64,000 bases of DNA. Source: Candidatus Kapaibacterium sp. (lineage in GTDB: Bacteria; Bacteroidota; Ignavibacteria; Kapaibacteriales; UBA4661). How positions within the stretch are numbered: the stretch's first letter is position 1; every line of letters starts with the position of its first letter. The position numbers were made by a program, and so were the translations under genes. Shown piece by piece: positions 53,159 through 62,619 of this stretch. Under the pieces are notes generated by a model. That model was not told the DNA's origin. It saw only the letters and a program-made list of their open reading frames with translations, and searched no databases. The stretch spans positions 1 to 64,000 of the forward strand of contig JANYIG010000093.1 of the NCBI GenBank assembly GCA_025358765.1, read 5' to 3'.

Positions 53159-53917
53159 ATGAACTTTAAAGATCTCTTTTCTACGCAAGCCGCAGATTAC
53201 GCGAAACACCGCCCGCAGTATCCGCCCGAACTTTTTGCCTACCTTGCTTCGCTTGCTCCAAGCCGCCTCGTTGCGTGGGATTGCGCTACGGGCAATGGGC
53301 AAGCTGCCATTGGGCTTGCGCCGCACTTCCAGCGCGTGATTGCCACCGATGCCAGCGCTAATCAACTTTCTAATGCTCTTGACCATGAAAACATTACGTA
53401 TTGCGTTGCAACGGCGGAAGATTCTGGTTTGGAAACAGCTTCTATAGACCTTTTGACGGTAGCACAAGCAGCACATTGGTTTGATTTCGAGCGATTTTAT
53501 GCAGAGGCAAAGCGTATTCTGAAGCCGCAGGGCGTGATTGCGCTATGGACGTACACAATGGCACAAATTGAGCCAAGTATTGATGCGGCATTTGGAGAAT
53601 TCTACGAAAGTTTAACGCCATATTGGTCGCCAGAGCGCCTTTTGGTGGAGGCTATGTATCAAACGATTCCCTTCCCGTTCGATGAAATCATGCCCGAAAC
53701 AATATCAGCGCCGCCGACGTTTTACATGGAAGTGCAATGGACATTTGCCGATTTTTTGGGGTATCTTGGAACGTGGTCAGCCGTACAAGAATTTATCAAG
53801 CAGCACAAGTACGACCCAGTAGAAGAGTTCGGACGACGTTTGCAGCCGTTATGGACAGAGCCAGATATTGAACGAAAGGCACAGTGGCAAGTATATATGA
53901 GAGTTGGGAGGGTCTAA
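53159..53917 (+). CDS. Class I SAM-dependent methyltransferase
   Basis: 252 residues. N-terminal FSTQAADYAKHRPQYPPELF, the SAM loop VAWDCATGNGQAAIGLAPHF, IATDASANQL and LLTVAQAAHWFDFERFYAEA match the trans-aconitate-type methyltransferase group. The substrate is unknown. The start at 53159 gives the family N-terminus; the hydrophobic upstream codons do not belong. Confidence 0.85.
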   Translation: MNFKDLFSTQAADYAKHRPQYPPELFAYLASLAPSRLVAWDCATGNGQAAIGLAPHFQRVIATDASANQLSNALDHENITYCVATAEDSGLETASIDLLTVAQAAHWFDFERFYAEAKRILKPQGVIALWTYTMAQIEPSIDAAFGEFYESLTPYWSPERLLVEAMYQTIPFPFDEIMPETISAPPTFYMEVQWTFADFLGYLGTWSAVQEFIKQHKYDPVEEFGRRLQPLWTEPDIERKAQWQVYMRVGRV

Positions 53918-53931
53918 CGTCTCCAGCATTT

Positions 53932-55758
53932 TTACTCAGCTTTGTTGGGCGATTTCGACGATTTTTTGAATGCGGAGGCAACATATTTGCGAATTTCGAT
54001 GCCCGTATTGAGCTGGAGTGCCTCCGTGGTGAGCGTAACGGCATCGGTGTAGCTTGTTTTGCGAATGCGCTTTTTGAGTTCCAAAATTACGCTCGGAACC
54101 ACGCTCAACTCTTCAATCCCCAAACCAATAAGCAGTTCCGTAGCCGCCGAATGCCCAGCAAATTCACCACACACCGCCACCGGAATATTATTGAATTGTG
54201 CTGCCTCGACAGTCATCTTAATCAGCCGCAACACGGCGGGATGAAACGAATCATACACGTTGATAATACTTGCGTTCAGGCGGTCAGCGGCGAGCGTATA
54301 TTGGATAAGATCGTTCGTGCCGATGCTAAAAAAATCCGCCAATGCGCCTAATTCTCGCGCCATAAGTGCCGCCGAGGGCGTTTCAATCATCGCGCCAACG
54401 GGCAAGTTATCATCAAAAAGCATTTCATCGTCACGGAGTGATTTTTTTGCCTGTTCTACAATCGCAAGCCCCTTCTGAAATTCCTGCACACTCGTTACCA
54501 TCGGGAGCATGAGCCGCACATTGCGGTGCTGCGAGGCGCGTAAAATAGCGCGAATTTGCCCCATAAACGCTCCCCTGTTTTTAAGCAGAAAGCGTAATCC
54601 CCTGAGTCCAAGTGCTGGGTTAGGTTCCGGAGGCAACATCCCAAACGATTTATCACTTCCGATGTCGAACGCCCGTACCGTGAGTGGAAGCGGATATGCT
54701 CGTTCCGCAAGCTCGGTGTACCATTCAACTTGCTCTTCTTCTGTTGGAAGTCGTTTGAGTTCAATCAGTTGAAGCTCTGTGCGGACGAGTCCTACGCCTT
54801 CGGCTCCACTGGAACGGGCTTCTTCAATTTCGTCGAGCGTATCAGCATTGGCAAAAAGATGAATTTTGCGCCCGTCGCTGGTTTGTGAATTAAGTTTTGT
54901 GAGTCTGCCGAGTTTTTTTTCCCGTTTCTCGAAATCAATACGGCGGCGCTCATATTTGGCAACGGTTTCTGGTTTCGGGTGGATAATAACAATGCCTGCA
55001 TAGCCGTCAATAATCACCGGAACGCCAGAATTGATACGACTGGCAACGTTTGGAACACCAATCACTGAGGGCAGATGCAGCGATCGCGCCAAAATTGCCG
55101 TATGCGAAGCAATGCCGCTGAGTTCCGTCACGAACGCCACCATGCCAGATTTTTTGAAGAGCATCACGTCGGAGGGTGTCAAAACACTGCCCAATACGAT
55201 GCAACCTGCCTCGACATCACGAGTACCAGTGCGGTTACAGAGGTAATCCAAGAGACGATTTTTTACATTGTCTAAATCCATCGCCCGTTCGCGCAAATAC
55301 GTGTCCGGCGCATGTTGCAGAATCCGATGATGTTCGTCAAACACCTGTTGTACAGCGTATTCAGCGGTTATGAGTTGCTCAATGCGCTGTTGAATCATCT
55401 CGCCAACGGTTGGGTCGTTCATAATAAAAAGCTGTGCCTCCAAGATAGGGGCGGCGACGGGGGCTTCCTCTTGCGCCATCACAATAATACGCTGCAATTC
55501 GCTTGTACACTCATGCACAGCCGTCCGAAAGCGCTCCTGCTCGAGTGCGACATCCTGCGCTGCAATAGAATTAGTGCGAATGGTCAGAGGTTCGGTTGTA
55601 TGGGTGATGGCGCGTCCAATCACAATACCGGGCGAGGCGGGTAATCCTTTGAACCGTTTTTCTTTGCGGCGGTCGGATTTTGGCGCGGAACTACGGCGCG
55701 ATGTCGTCACACCTTGAATCAGGGCAGAAAGTTCGTTATGTTCGAGCGCTGTATTCAA
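53932..55758 (-). CDS. ptsI: PEP-protein phosphotransferase (PTS enzyme I)
   Basis: 608 residues with a TTG start (AAAGG 6 bases before). A basic N-terminal extension of about 36 residues, then FKGLPASPGIVIGRA, the phospho-His motif GIASHTAILARSL, the swivel region, and the PEP-binding domain with GAEGVGLVRTE, VRAFDIGSDKS, GLRGLRFLL, PVGAMIETPSAAL, FFSIGTNDLIQYTLA and VCGEFAGHSAAT. Passes phosphate from PEP to HPr. No ptsH or sugar EII is in view, so a regulatory PTS is possible. Confidence 0.93.
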   Translation of the reverse strand: MNTALEHNELSALIQGVTTSRRSSAPKSDRRKEKRFKGLPASPGIVIGRAITHTTEPLTIRTNSIAAQDVALEQERFRTAVHECTSELQRIIVMAQEEAPVAAPILEAQLFIMNDPTVGEMIQQRIEQLITAEYAVQQVFDEHHRILQHAPDTYLRERAMDLDNVKNRLLDYLCNRTGTRDVEAGCIVLGSVLTPSDVMLFKKSGMVAFVTELSGIASHTAILARSLHLPSVIGVPNVASRINSGVPVIIDGYAGIVIIHPKPETVAKYERRRIDFEKREKKLGRLTKLNSQTSDGRKIHLFANADTLDEIEEARSSGAEGVGLVRTELQLIELKRLPTEEEQVEWYTELAERAYPLPLTVRAFDIGSDKSFGMLPPEPNPALGLRGLRFLLKNRGAFMGQIRAILRASQHRNVRLMLPMVTSVQEFQKGLAIVEQAKKSLRDDEMLFDDNLPVGAMIETPSAALMARELGALADFFSIGTNDLIQYTLAADRLNASIINVYDSFHPAVLRLIKMTVEAAQFNNIPVAVCGEFAGHSAATELLIGLGIEELSVVPSVILELKKRIRKTSYTDAVTLTTEALQLNTGIEIRKYVASAFKKSSKSPNKAE

Positions 55759-55980
55759 GGCGTGCCTTTTTTGTGGAATAATTTATTGTAGAATTACGAA
55801 GGTTGTATCGTTTTCGTCATATCATCTTTGTAGTGTGAATTTAGAAGAACGCGAGGAGAATATCAAGTATTTTACGTAAAGGCAATGATATTTCTGAATA
55901 TTCTTTCATTTTTTGGGTCATTCATGATTTTCAGTAATGGTAGCCTTCTATTATTCCATTCTATTTATTCGCAACATTTC

Positions 55981-56745
55981 CTATGTATATAAGTCCGATG
56001 TATCCGCTTCTGCGAGGTCAATCAAAAACTGTCCTATATAATCCGTCACGGCTTCCGCAAAGGCACGTCCCTTCTCTGGCGTAGATGCTATCGGATTGCC
56101 AACGCCAGTATCTGCCGATATGGTCGTCCATGGGCGCGGCGACCAGACTTTTCCGTCGCGCATTGCCTGAATAATTGGACGTTTTTGCGCCCCCTCGCCC
56201 GCTTCAGCAAGCGGTAATACAAACTCTGGTATGATGTGCATCATCATGCTTGTTTCAAGCTCGCCTGCGTGATCGCCCGGCTCGTCGAAATATGGTTTCG
56301 GGTCAACGCTAGTGTACCAATTTAAAGCGCACAAAAACACTCGTGTGCGTGGCTGTAGCTCTCGAATCATCTGTCGGAAATCATTGCCACCATGACCGTT
56401 AAAAATGACCAATTTCCGAATGCCTTGTCCTTCCAATGCGGAAACAATATCAGCTAGTAATGCCGCTTGGGTGCTGGGGTTCATGTTTAAACACAGTTTG
56501 ATGTCTAATTGGGTTGTGTTCACGCCAAACGGGACGGTTGGAAGCACAATCACCTTCGTATCCGCCTCCCACGCCTTGCGTGCGGCTTCGGCAGCGAGAA
56601 AATCGCACTGTATTGTGTCGGTGGCGTAAGGGAGGTGGTAGTTGTGCGCTTCGGTAGCACCCCACGGCAAAATTGCCACCTCGTAGGGTGTTGATGCTAC
56701 GGTTTTCCATGTTGTTTCGGCAAGGATATAGGGTCTTCCGAGCAT
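55981..56745 (-). CDS. Creatininase-family amidohydrolase
   Basis: 254 residues. AILPWGATEAHNYHLPYATDTIQCD holds the metal Glu/His/Asp set; LVIFNGHGGND and DHAGELETSMM complete the family core. Members hydrolyse cyclic amides (creatinine, mycofactocin peptide, riboflavin intermediates), so the substrate is open. It lies 25 bp downstream of fbp on the same strand. Confidence 0.88.
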   Translation of the reverse strand: MLGRPYILAETTWKTVASTPYEVAILPWGATEAHNYHLPYATDTIQCDFLAAEAARKAWEADTKVIVLPTVPFGVNTTQLDIKLCLNMNPSTQAALLADIVSALEGQGIRKLVIFNGHGGNDFRQMIRELQPRTRVFLCALNWYTSVDPKPYFDEPGDHAGELETSMMMHIIPEFVLPLAEAGEGAQKRPIIQAMRDGKVWSPRPWTTISADTGVGNPIASTPEKGRAFAEAVTDYIGQFLIDLAEADTSDLYT

Positions 56746-56770
56746 AAGAGTTTTTAGTATTGGTAGAATA

Positions 56771-57799
56771 TTATGCCGCCGGAAACTCGCCGCGCAAGAA
56801 TGCCTCTGCTTCTAACACATCCTCGCGGCTACCGATATAAAACGGCGTTCGTTCGTGAATAGCGGTGGGTTTCAGTTCCAGAATACGGCGTACACCATCT
56901 GTTGCACGTCCGCCAGCTTGTTCGACAATCATCGAAAGCGGGTTTGCCTCATACATCAGGCGTAGTTTACCTTTCGGACTACTGCTGTCTGCCGGATACA
57001 TAAAAATTCCACCGTAAATGAGCGTTCTATGTAAATCCGCAATTGCCGAACCCACGTATCGTGCGGAATAGGGGCGTTTGTTGTCGGGTGATGGTGTTTT
57101 TAAATGTTCGATGTATCGTTTTAGGTTGTCGTTCCACTTTGACGAATTACCCTCGTTGACGCTGTAATACTTGCCGCGTGCGGGTATTTGCACTTTTTCA
57201 TCGCTCAAAAGAAATTCGCCAATTGTTGGGTCGTAAGTAAACACATCCACGCCGTTGCCTGTTGTGTAAACGAGTTGGGTACTACTTCCATAACAGACGT
57301 AACCCGCAGCAACCTGGCGCAAACCCTGCTGCAACACGTCTTCGAGCGTTCCGTCGCCAAGATAATCCGGCGTAACACGGCGATAGACAGAAAAAATCGT
57401 TCCAATCGTCACATTGACATCAATATTTGATGAGCCGTCAAGCGGGTCGAAAAGCAGAACGTACTTGCCGCGTGGGTACTCTTGTGGGATAGGGATAAGG
57501 TCTTCGGATTCTTCGCTTGCCATCACGCAGAGGTGTCCGCCGTGATCCATTGCACGAAAAATCGTGTCGTTGGCAATTTGATCGAGCTTTTTAACTTGTT
57601 CGCCATGGACGTTTTGGTTTTCGGTAAGTCCCAAAATATCGTTCAGCCCCGCACGGCGTACATCGCGCGAAATCAGGCGGATTGCCAGCGTTAAGTCTCG
57701 CATTAAACGTGAAAATTCACCAGTAGCCCCGCCGTGCAAATGTTCTTCTTCAGCAATGTGGCGTTCGATTGTAACAACTTTGCTTACGCGCATTCTCAT
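56771..57799 (-). CDS. fbp: Class 1 fructose-1,6-bisphosphatase
   Basis: 342 residues. Removes the 1-phosphate in gluconeogenesis. Family motifs: GEFSRLMRDLTLAIRLISRDV, GEQVKKLDQIAND, VMASEESEDL, LLFDPLDGSSNIDVN (metal/phosphate site), KYSVNEGN-like YYSVNEGNSSKW, RYVGSAIADLHRTLIYGGIFMYP and QAGGRATDG. ATG 57799 has GGGAG about 9 bases before; two codons on is a second ATG. Confidence 0.96.
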   Translation of the reverse strand: MRMRVSKVVTIERHIAEEEHLHGGATGEFSRLMRDLTLAIRLISRDVRRAGLNDILGLTENQNVHGEQVKKLDQIANDTIFRAMDHGGHLCVMASEESEDLIPIPQEYPRGKYVLLFDPLDGSSNIDVNVTIGTIFSVYRRVTPDYLGDGTLEDVLQQGLRQVAAGYVCYGSSTQLVYTTGNGVDVFTYDPTIGEFLLSDEKVQIPARGKYYSVNEGNSSKWNDNLKRYIEHLKTPSPDNKRPYSARYVGSAIADLHRTLIYGGIFMYPADSSSPKGKLRLMYEANPLSMIVEQAGGRATDGVRRILELKPTAIHERTPFYIGSREDVLEAEAFLRGEFPAA

Positions 57800-58005
57800 T
57801 AGGCATCTCTCCCTTAAAATATAGATGAAAGTAAGAAGGATAGGGGGTAATTTTTGAATGGTAGGAAAAATACTCAAAAGTTCGCCTGTAGCGAATAAAA
57901 TTTTGCAATGGTCAGAAGAAATGTGATGAATTCTTGATAATATAGTATTTATTCACTAAATTTAGCAATGAGGGAATCTGTATCACATTGAGAGTGTTGG
58001 GAGCG

Positions 58006-58614
58006 ATGCAAGACGCAATGACAAACCCGCCAAACCTTTTGCTGGCGAATATTTCATCCTTTGTCGTGGAACTTTTCCAGAACCGTTTGCCCGAGCATTA
58101 CTGTTTTCACAATATTCAGCATACGATTGAAGTTGTTGAGATGGCGGCGCAAATCGGTCAGGCATCAGGCTTGGACGAGGGGCAGATGGAGATCGTTGCC
58201 ATAGCTGCTTGGTTCCACGACACGGGCTATACGGAGCAATATAAAGGTCATGAGGACATTAGTATGCGAATTGCTGGTGATTATTTGCATCATATCGGAT
58301 ACCCTACCGATAAAATTCGCCGTGTTCAATCCTGCATCAACGCCACAAATATCCCTCATGAACCGCATAATCTCATGGAACAGGTGTTGTGCGATGCCGA
58401 TGTAGCTAACATTGGTACGGAAACATTCGTCGCAAAAACCGAGGCACTCCGCCATGAACAAGAAATCTCCTTCGATCGCCATTTTAGCCACGACGAATGG
58501 TATCGCATGAGCATTAAATTCTGCCGTCAGCACCAATTCCACACCGACTACGCCCGCCGCATCTTTTCAAACCAACTTGCTGCTAATATTGCTTTGATGG
58601 AGCAAAGCCTCTAA
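58006..58614 (+). CDS. HD-domain phosphohydrolase
   Basis: 202 residues. HNIQHTIEVVEMA, AIAAWFHDTGYTEQYKGHED (HD) and LCDADVANIG give the metal-site His/Asp set of the HD superfamily. Small cytoplasmic members act on nucleotides or cyclic di-nucleotides; the substrate is unknown. The start is uncertain: ATG 58018 is an alternative, and GGGAG lies too close to ATG 58006 to decide. Confidence 0.75.
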   Translation: MQDAMTNPPNLLLANISSFVVELFQNRLPEHYCFHNIQHTIEVVEMAAQIGQASGLDEGQMEIVAIAAWFHDTGYTEQYKGHEDISMRIAGDYLHHIGYPTDKIRRVQSCINATNIPHEPHNLMEQVLCDADVANIGTETFVAKTEALRHEQEISFDRHFSHDEWYRMSIKFCRQHQFHTDYARRIFSNQLAANIALMEQSL

Positions 58615-58702
58615 ATTATACAGCATTAAAGCTCTCTGCGAGAGCAAATGCGAAAAAAAATCTCCAAAAGTCTATTGTCCGAACTATTGTACTAAGTGAG
58701 CC

Positions 58703-60007
58703 TCACGCCGCCCGATACACTACCTTCCCACGAACGTAGGTGCGAAGTACTTTCGTTGCTGCACCGCCATAGACAATACGCGAAACAAGGTTGCTATGGC
58801 TTGAAAATACGGTTTCACGCGGCATCAAGTTCTCTAATGACACAACCACAAAATCTGCATCCTTTCCCGCCTTAAAATGCCCAATTGTATCATCCAAACC
58901 CAATGCCTGAGCGCCTCCGAGCGTTGCCAACCACAGAGCTTCTTCTGCGGTGATGGTAGGAACTTCCTGCCCACGATTGAGGATATTCCACGTCTTCGAG
59001 CTTTCGGCGGCTTCACGTGCTTCGTTCAAGATAGACAGCGAATAGCCGCCCGCAACGTCGCTTCCTAAGCCAATTCTAAACCCCTCGCTCATAGAATGTC
59101 TGAGTGCCATCACTCCGCTTTGCAAGAATCGGTTGGAACACGGACAGTGCGCTATAGCACAGTCGTAGGCTTTAAGCGTAACGCGCTCCTCACGGCTTAG
59201 GTAGATGCTGTGTGCCATTATGGTCTTATTCGTCAAGATGCCTGTGCGGTGATATACGTCCGTGTAGGATGCGGCTTCGGGGAAAAGCGAGGCGATATAA
59301 CGCAATTCTGCTGGATTTTCCGAGAGATGTGTTTGAATGCGAAAGCCGTCTGCGCGAGCAATCTCACCCGTTTTCGTCAATAATTCCTTCGAGCAGCTTC
59401 CCGCAAAACGTGGTGTAAGTGTGTATTGAAGCCGTCCGCCGTCTGTGCCATGCCACTGTTTTGCAATAGCAAGGCTGTCGGTAATGTTTTGTTCTGCCGA
59501 AAAAAGGATGTTCTGTGGCGCACCAAAGTCCATCATTGTTTTGCCCATGCACACACGGATACCTGCTCTGAAAGCCTCTTCAAAAGCCACATCTGTGGCT
59601 TTGTGTTGGGACGAACAATAAACAGACATCGTGGTTGTACCAACGGACAAAGCATCGTGAAAAAACTGAGTGCTTTGTGTACGAGCATACATCTCATCGG
59701 CGAACCGTGCCTCAAGCGAAAAAATGTAGGTATTCAGCCAATCTAACAGCTCACCCGTACCGACTGCCGCTGCCTGATATTGTGGCAAATGCACGTGCGT
59801 ATCCACCAAACCCGGCATAATCACGGCGTTCTCGAAGCGTTCCATTTGCGTATCCGCGAAACGTACCGACGCATCGGTCAGCGTTCCGACAAATACAATT
59901 TTGCCAGTATCGTTCACAATCAAGCACCCATCGGGTAGGTACTCCAATTGTGGCTTCGAGAAGTTGGATTCAAGCGGGTTGATGAGCAGTCCGGCGTAAA
60001 GGCGCAT
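58703..60007 (-). CDS. guaD: Guanine deaminase
   Basis: 434 residues, amidohydrolase barrel. VMPGLVDTHVHLPQYQ (metal HxH), LLDWLNTYIFSLEARFAD, QTHLSENPAE, MAHSIYLSREE, AIAHCPCSNRFLQSG and GLGSDVAGGYSLSIL match guanine deaminase (guanine to xanthine). The purine pathway partner is not adjacent. It lies 39 bp downstream of ftsY. Confidence 0.92.
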   Translation of the reverse strand: MRLYAGLLINPLESNFSKPQLEYLPDGCLIVNDTGKIVFVGTLTDASVRFADTQMERFENAVIMPGLVDTHVHLPQYQAAAVGTGELLDWLNTYIFSLEARFADEMYARTQSTQFFHDALSVGTTTMSVYCSSQHKATDVAFEEAFRAGIRVCMGKTMMDFGAPQNILFSAEQNITDSLAIAKQWHGTDGGRLQYTLTPRFAGSCSKELLTKTGEIARADGFRIQTHLSENPAELRYIASLFPEAASYTDVYHRTGILTNKTIMAHSIYLSREERVTLKAYDCAIAHCPCSNRFLQSGVMALRHSMSEGFRIGLGSDVAGGYSLSILNEAREAAESSKTWNILNRGQEVPTITAEEALWLATLGGAQALGLDDTIGHFKAGKDADFVVVSLENLMPRETVFSSHSNLVSRIVYGGAATKVLRTYVRGKVVYRAA

Positions 60008-60046
60008 GGATTGTGAATGGAGAATAGTGGATAGGTTTTTAAAGCG

Positions 60047-61057
60047 TTACGCCGTTACTTGATTTGGGTTGTTTTTCTCGAAAAGGGCTTCGGTAAACGC
60101 CTGTGGGTCGAAGGGCTGCAAGTCTGTAATCTTCTCGCCCACACCGATATAGCGTACAGGAATTTTGAATTCGTTTGCAATAGCAATCACCACGCCACCT
60201 TTGGCAGTTCCATCAAGTTTTGTCAGAATTAAACCTGTTACGGGAGCCACTTTCGTGAATTCCTTTGCTTGCTGAATGGCGTTCTGCCCTGTTGTTGCAT
60301 CCAACACGAGGAATACTTCATCCGGTGCGCTCGGTTTTAGTTTTTTCATCACGCGGCTGATTTTTTCAAGTTCTGCCATGAGTCCTGTTTTGTTATGCAA
60401 TCGTCCTGCTGTATCAATAATAACCATATCGGCATTACGAGAAAGAGCGGCTTGGAGCGTGTCGTAGGCAACAGCGGCGGGGTCTGCGCCTTGTGATTGC
60501 TTGATAATGTCCACGTCCGCACGTTGCGCCCACACTTCAAGCTGTTCGTTTGCAGCAGCGCGAAAGGTGTCTGCCGCACCGATAATCACGTGCATTCCAT
60601 CGTTTTTGAAGTTGTGTGCGAGTTTGCCGATGCTCGTGGTTTTGCCCACACCATTCACGCCGACAACCATCATTACATAAGGTGGCTCTGCGTTTACGGT
60701 TTCTTTGTCGCCTCCAGCTTGGAGGATAGTGAGAATTTCATCTTTGATGAGGTCGTAGAGCGCTTCGGCGCTTTCCAAACCCTGTTTGCGAACGCGAGAC
60801 CGCACGGCGGTCAAAATCGCTGTTGTTGTTCTCACGCCGATGTCTGCCGTGAGTAAAATTTCCTCAATCTCCGTCATTAGCGTTTCATCAATCTTCCTGC
60901 CCGGCAGTAACGCTCCAGCAAGGCGATTCACGAGGTTCTCGCGTGTTTTGGTTAGTCCTTCTTTCAGCCGATCGAAGCCCAATGCCCCACTAACGGCATC
61001 TTTTGTGGAGCTAACGGCATCGGTTACTTTCTGCCTAAATTTATCGAATAACGACAT
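60047..61057 (-). CDS. ftsY: Signal recognition particle receptor FtsY
   Basis: 336 residues. A short N-terminal region and an NG GTPase domain: MMVVGVNGVGKTTSIGKLA (G1), DTFRAAANEQLEVWA (I-box), DMVIIDTAGRLHNKTGLMAELEKI (G3), LTKLDGTAKGG (G4) and PVRYIGVGEKITDLQPFDP (G5). Receives ribosome-nascent chain complexes at the membrane. The acidic A domain of E. coli is absent, as is common outside Proteobacteria. Confidence 0.97.
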   Translation of the reverse strand: MSLFDKFRQKVTDAVSSTKDAVSGALGFDRLKEGLTKTRENLVNRLAGALLPGRKIDETLMTEIEEILLTADIGVRTTTAILTAVRSRVRKQGLESAEALYDLIKDEILTILQAGGDKETVNAEPPYVMMVVGVNGVGKTTSIGKLAHNFKNDGMHVIIGAADTFRAAANEQLEVWAQRADVDIIKQSQGADPAAVAYDTLQAALSRNADMVIIDTAGRLHNKTGLMAELEKISRVMKKLKPSAPDEVFLVLDATTGQNAIQQAKEFTKVAPVTGLILTKLDGTAKGGVVIAIANEFKIPVRYIGVGEKITDLQPFDPQAFTEALFEKNNPNQVTA

Positions 61058-61115
61058 GGTATTTTGGAAGTATTTTTGCTACAAATGTGAAAAAAAATCG
61101 CCTGCAAACGTACAA

Positions 61116-61167
61116 CAAAAAAACCCGAAAAGCAAGATGCTATCAGATGATGGCTCTCGTTTTCGGG
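61116..61167 (-). terminator. Intrinsic terminator of rpoD
   Basis: CCCGAAAA (on the minus strand from 61167) pairs with TTTTCGGG, with a 28-base loop partly paired inside, and a U-run follows at 61123-61116. It lies 100 bases past the rpoD stop. The segment between, 61190-61260, holds an imperfect inverted repeat of GAGTTACGAA type. Confidence 0.7.
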
Positions 61168-61267
61168 CTTGCAAGTAGGATCCTAAACGAATTAGGAACT
61201 AGAAAGAATTGGGAGTTACGAACAAAGAGTCCAGAAAAACTCTTCATTCGTAATTCATAATTCATAC

Positions 61268-62131
61268 TTAACCAAGATAGGCGCGAAGCGACTTCGAGCG
61301 CGATGCGTGGCGCAAACGGCGAATCGCTTTTTCTTTGATTTGGCGGACACGTTCACGCGTAAGGTTGAATCGCTCGCCTATTTCTTCAAGCGTAAGCGAA
61401 TGTTCGTTGTCCAAACCGAAGTACAACCGCACTACTTCTGCCTCGCGCTCGGAAAGCGTGGAAAGTGCTCGGCGTACCTCAATGCAAAGCGATTCATTCA
61501 TCAAGCCGTGATCCGGCGGCGGCTGCTGCTCGTTCGGAAGTACGTCTAATAAGCGATTGTCTTCACCTTCGTTAAACGGTGCATCCACAGATAAATGACG
61601 ACCAGAAATCTTAATCGTATCGGTCACTTCGCTCATGCTCATGTCAAGCTGTTCGGCGAGTTCAGCGCTTGTAGGTTCGCGTTCATATGCTTGTTCGAGT
61701 TCGCTATATTTTTTGCCGATTTTATTAAGTGCGCCAACACGATTGAGCGGCAGCCGAACGATGCGTGACTGTTCTGCAAGTGCTTGTAAAATGGACTGGC
61801 GAATCCACCACACTGCATACGAGATGAACTTAAAGCCACGTGTTTCGTCAAAGCGTTTTGCGGCTTTAATCAAGCCAAGATTGCCCTCATTGATAAGGTC
61901 ACCAAGGGAAAGCCCTTGATTTTGGTACTGTTTTGCAACCGAGACCACAAAACGAAGATTTGCTTTCGTCAGGCGTTCCATGGCTCGTTGCCCTTCTTCG
62001 CCACCTTTTTTGATCTGCTTTGCAATTTCGATTTCTTCGTCGCCAGAGAGAAGTTCGACGCGCCCGATTTCCTGCAAATACTTGTCTAAGGACTGACTTT
62101 CGCGGTTTGTGTACTGTTTGGTTATCCGCAT
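61268..62131 (-). CDS. rpoD: Primary sigma factor RpoD/SigA (short Bacteroidota type)
   Basis: 287 residues, matching the short primary sigma of Bacteroidota without region 1.1. [19 protein letters not shown] (1.2), [56 protein letters not shown] (2.x), [12 protein letters not shown] (3.0), the 3.2 segment and region 4 ([28 protein letters not shown]). Explains the -33/-7 promoters seen elsewhere in the window. An AGCAGG-type weak SD precedes the ATG. Confidence 0.97.
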   Translation of the reverse strand: MRITKQYTNRESQSLDKYLQEIGRVELLSGDEEIEIAKQIKKGGEEGQRAMERLTKANLRFVVSVAKQYQNQGLSLGDLINEGNLGLIKAAKRFDETRGFKFISYAVWWIRQSILQALAEQSRIVRLPLNRVGALNKIGKKYSELEQAYEREPTSAELAEQLDMSMSEVTDTIKISGRHLSVDAPFNEGEDNRLLDVLPNEQQPPPDHGLMNESLCIEVRRALSTLSEREAEVVRLYFGLDNEHSLTLEEIGERFNLTRERVRQIKEKAIRRLRHASRSKSLRAYLG

Positions 62132-62619
62132 GTTGAAATAACCTGCTAATAAAGAATGAAATAAAACTCGTTTAATTACCGATTTCAGTAGGTGATTGTA
62201 CTCAATGCCTTCTGGAATTGTCTGACGAAAATGTGGTGAAAAAATTATGCCAAATTGCTATCGTATTGTCTGTGGTGCTTCAATAATGGATAGCAACGCT
62301 CCCTGTGCAAAAAATACAAGGTGCAAATATATTTTACTGGGACGTTTTGCACAAGTGAATATTTACTCATAAATATACCCATGTCGGCGTAGCAAGGAAC
62401 TGTATGATATATGAGACGAAGCCACCGCCAAATTTGTTTAAATATCTCTGTCACAGAGTACCAATAGTTCTATAAATTGCTGTGAAATGAGGTGAAAAAT
62501 TGCTATTTTTGCGCTCGCTGTTTCAGCGCAAGACTTCTGCGTCATGTTTTGCATAACGCTTTGCGGAAAGAGTACAATCAACTGGAGTACGATTGCATTT
62601 AGGTAAGAGGTACATCATA
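62132..62619. other. Divergent intergenic region between rpoD and recA
   Basis: 488 bases without a supported gene. The recA-proximal end holds a candidate promoter (62481-62511). GTAC occurs twice in direct orientation (62572, 62587), but no clear LexA palindrome was found. The rpoD-proximal half shows nothing else that can be supported. Confidence 0.65.
62481..62511 (+). promoter_or_regulatory. Candidate recA promoter
   Basis: TGTG (62481-62484), exactly 19 bases, then TATTTTTG (62504-62511), a full match to the -7 consensus TAnnTTTG and three of four at -33. The leader would be about 100 bases. Confidence 0.45.

Noticed and set aside
58631-58645. GCTCTC-TGC-GAGAGC hairpin after the HD gene as a terminator
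   Set aside because: Short stem and no U-tract on either strand.
61190-61260. Imperfect inverted repeat with TTCGTAATTCATAATTCAT-type tract
   Set aside because: Pairing is broken and low-complexity; not enough to call an element or terminator.
62245-62454. 69-codon frame between rpoD and recA
   Set aside because: No SD, no family resemblance, aromatic-rich composition; looks random.
62572-62590. Possible SOS box before recA (two GTAC elements)
   Set aside because: The elements are direct, not palindromic, and match no known LexA consensus closely.
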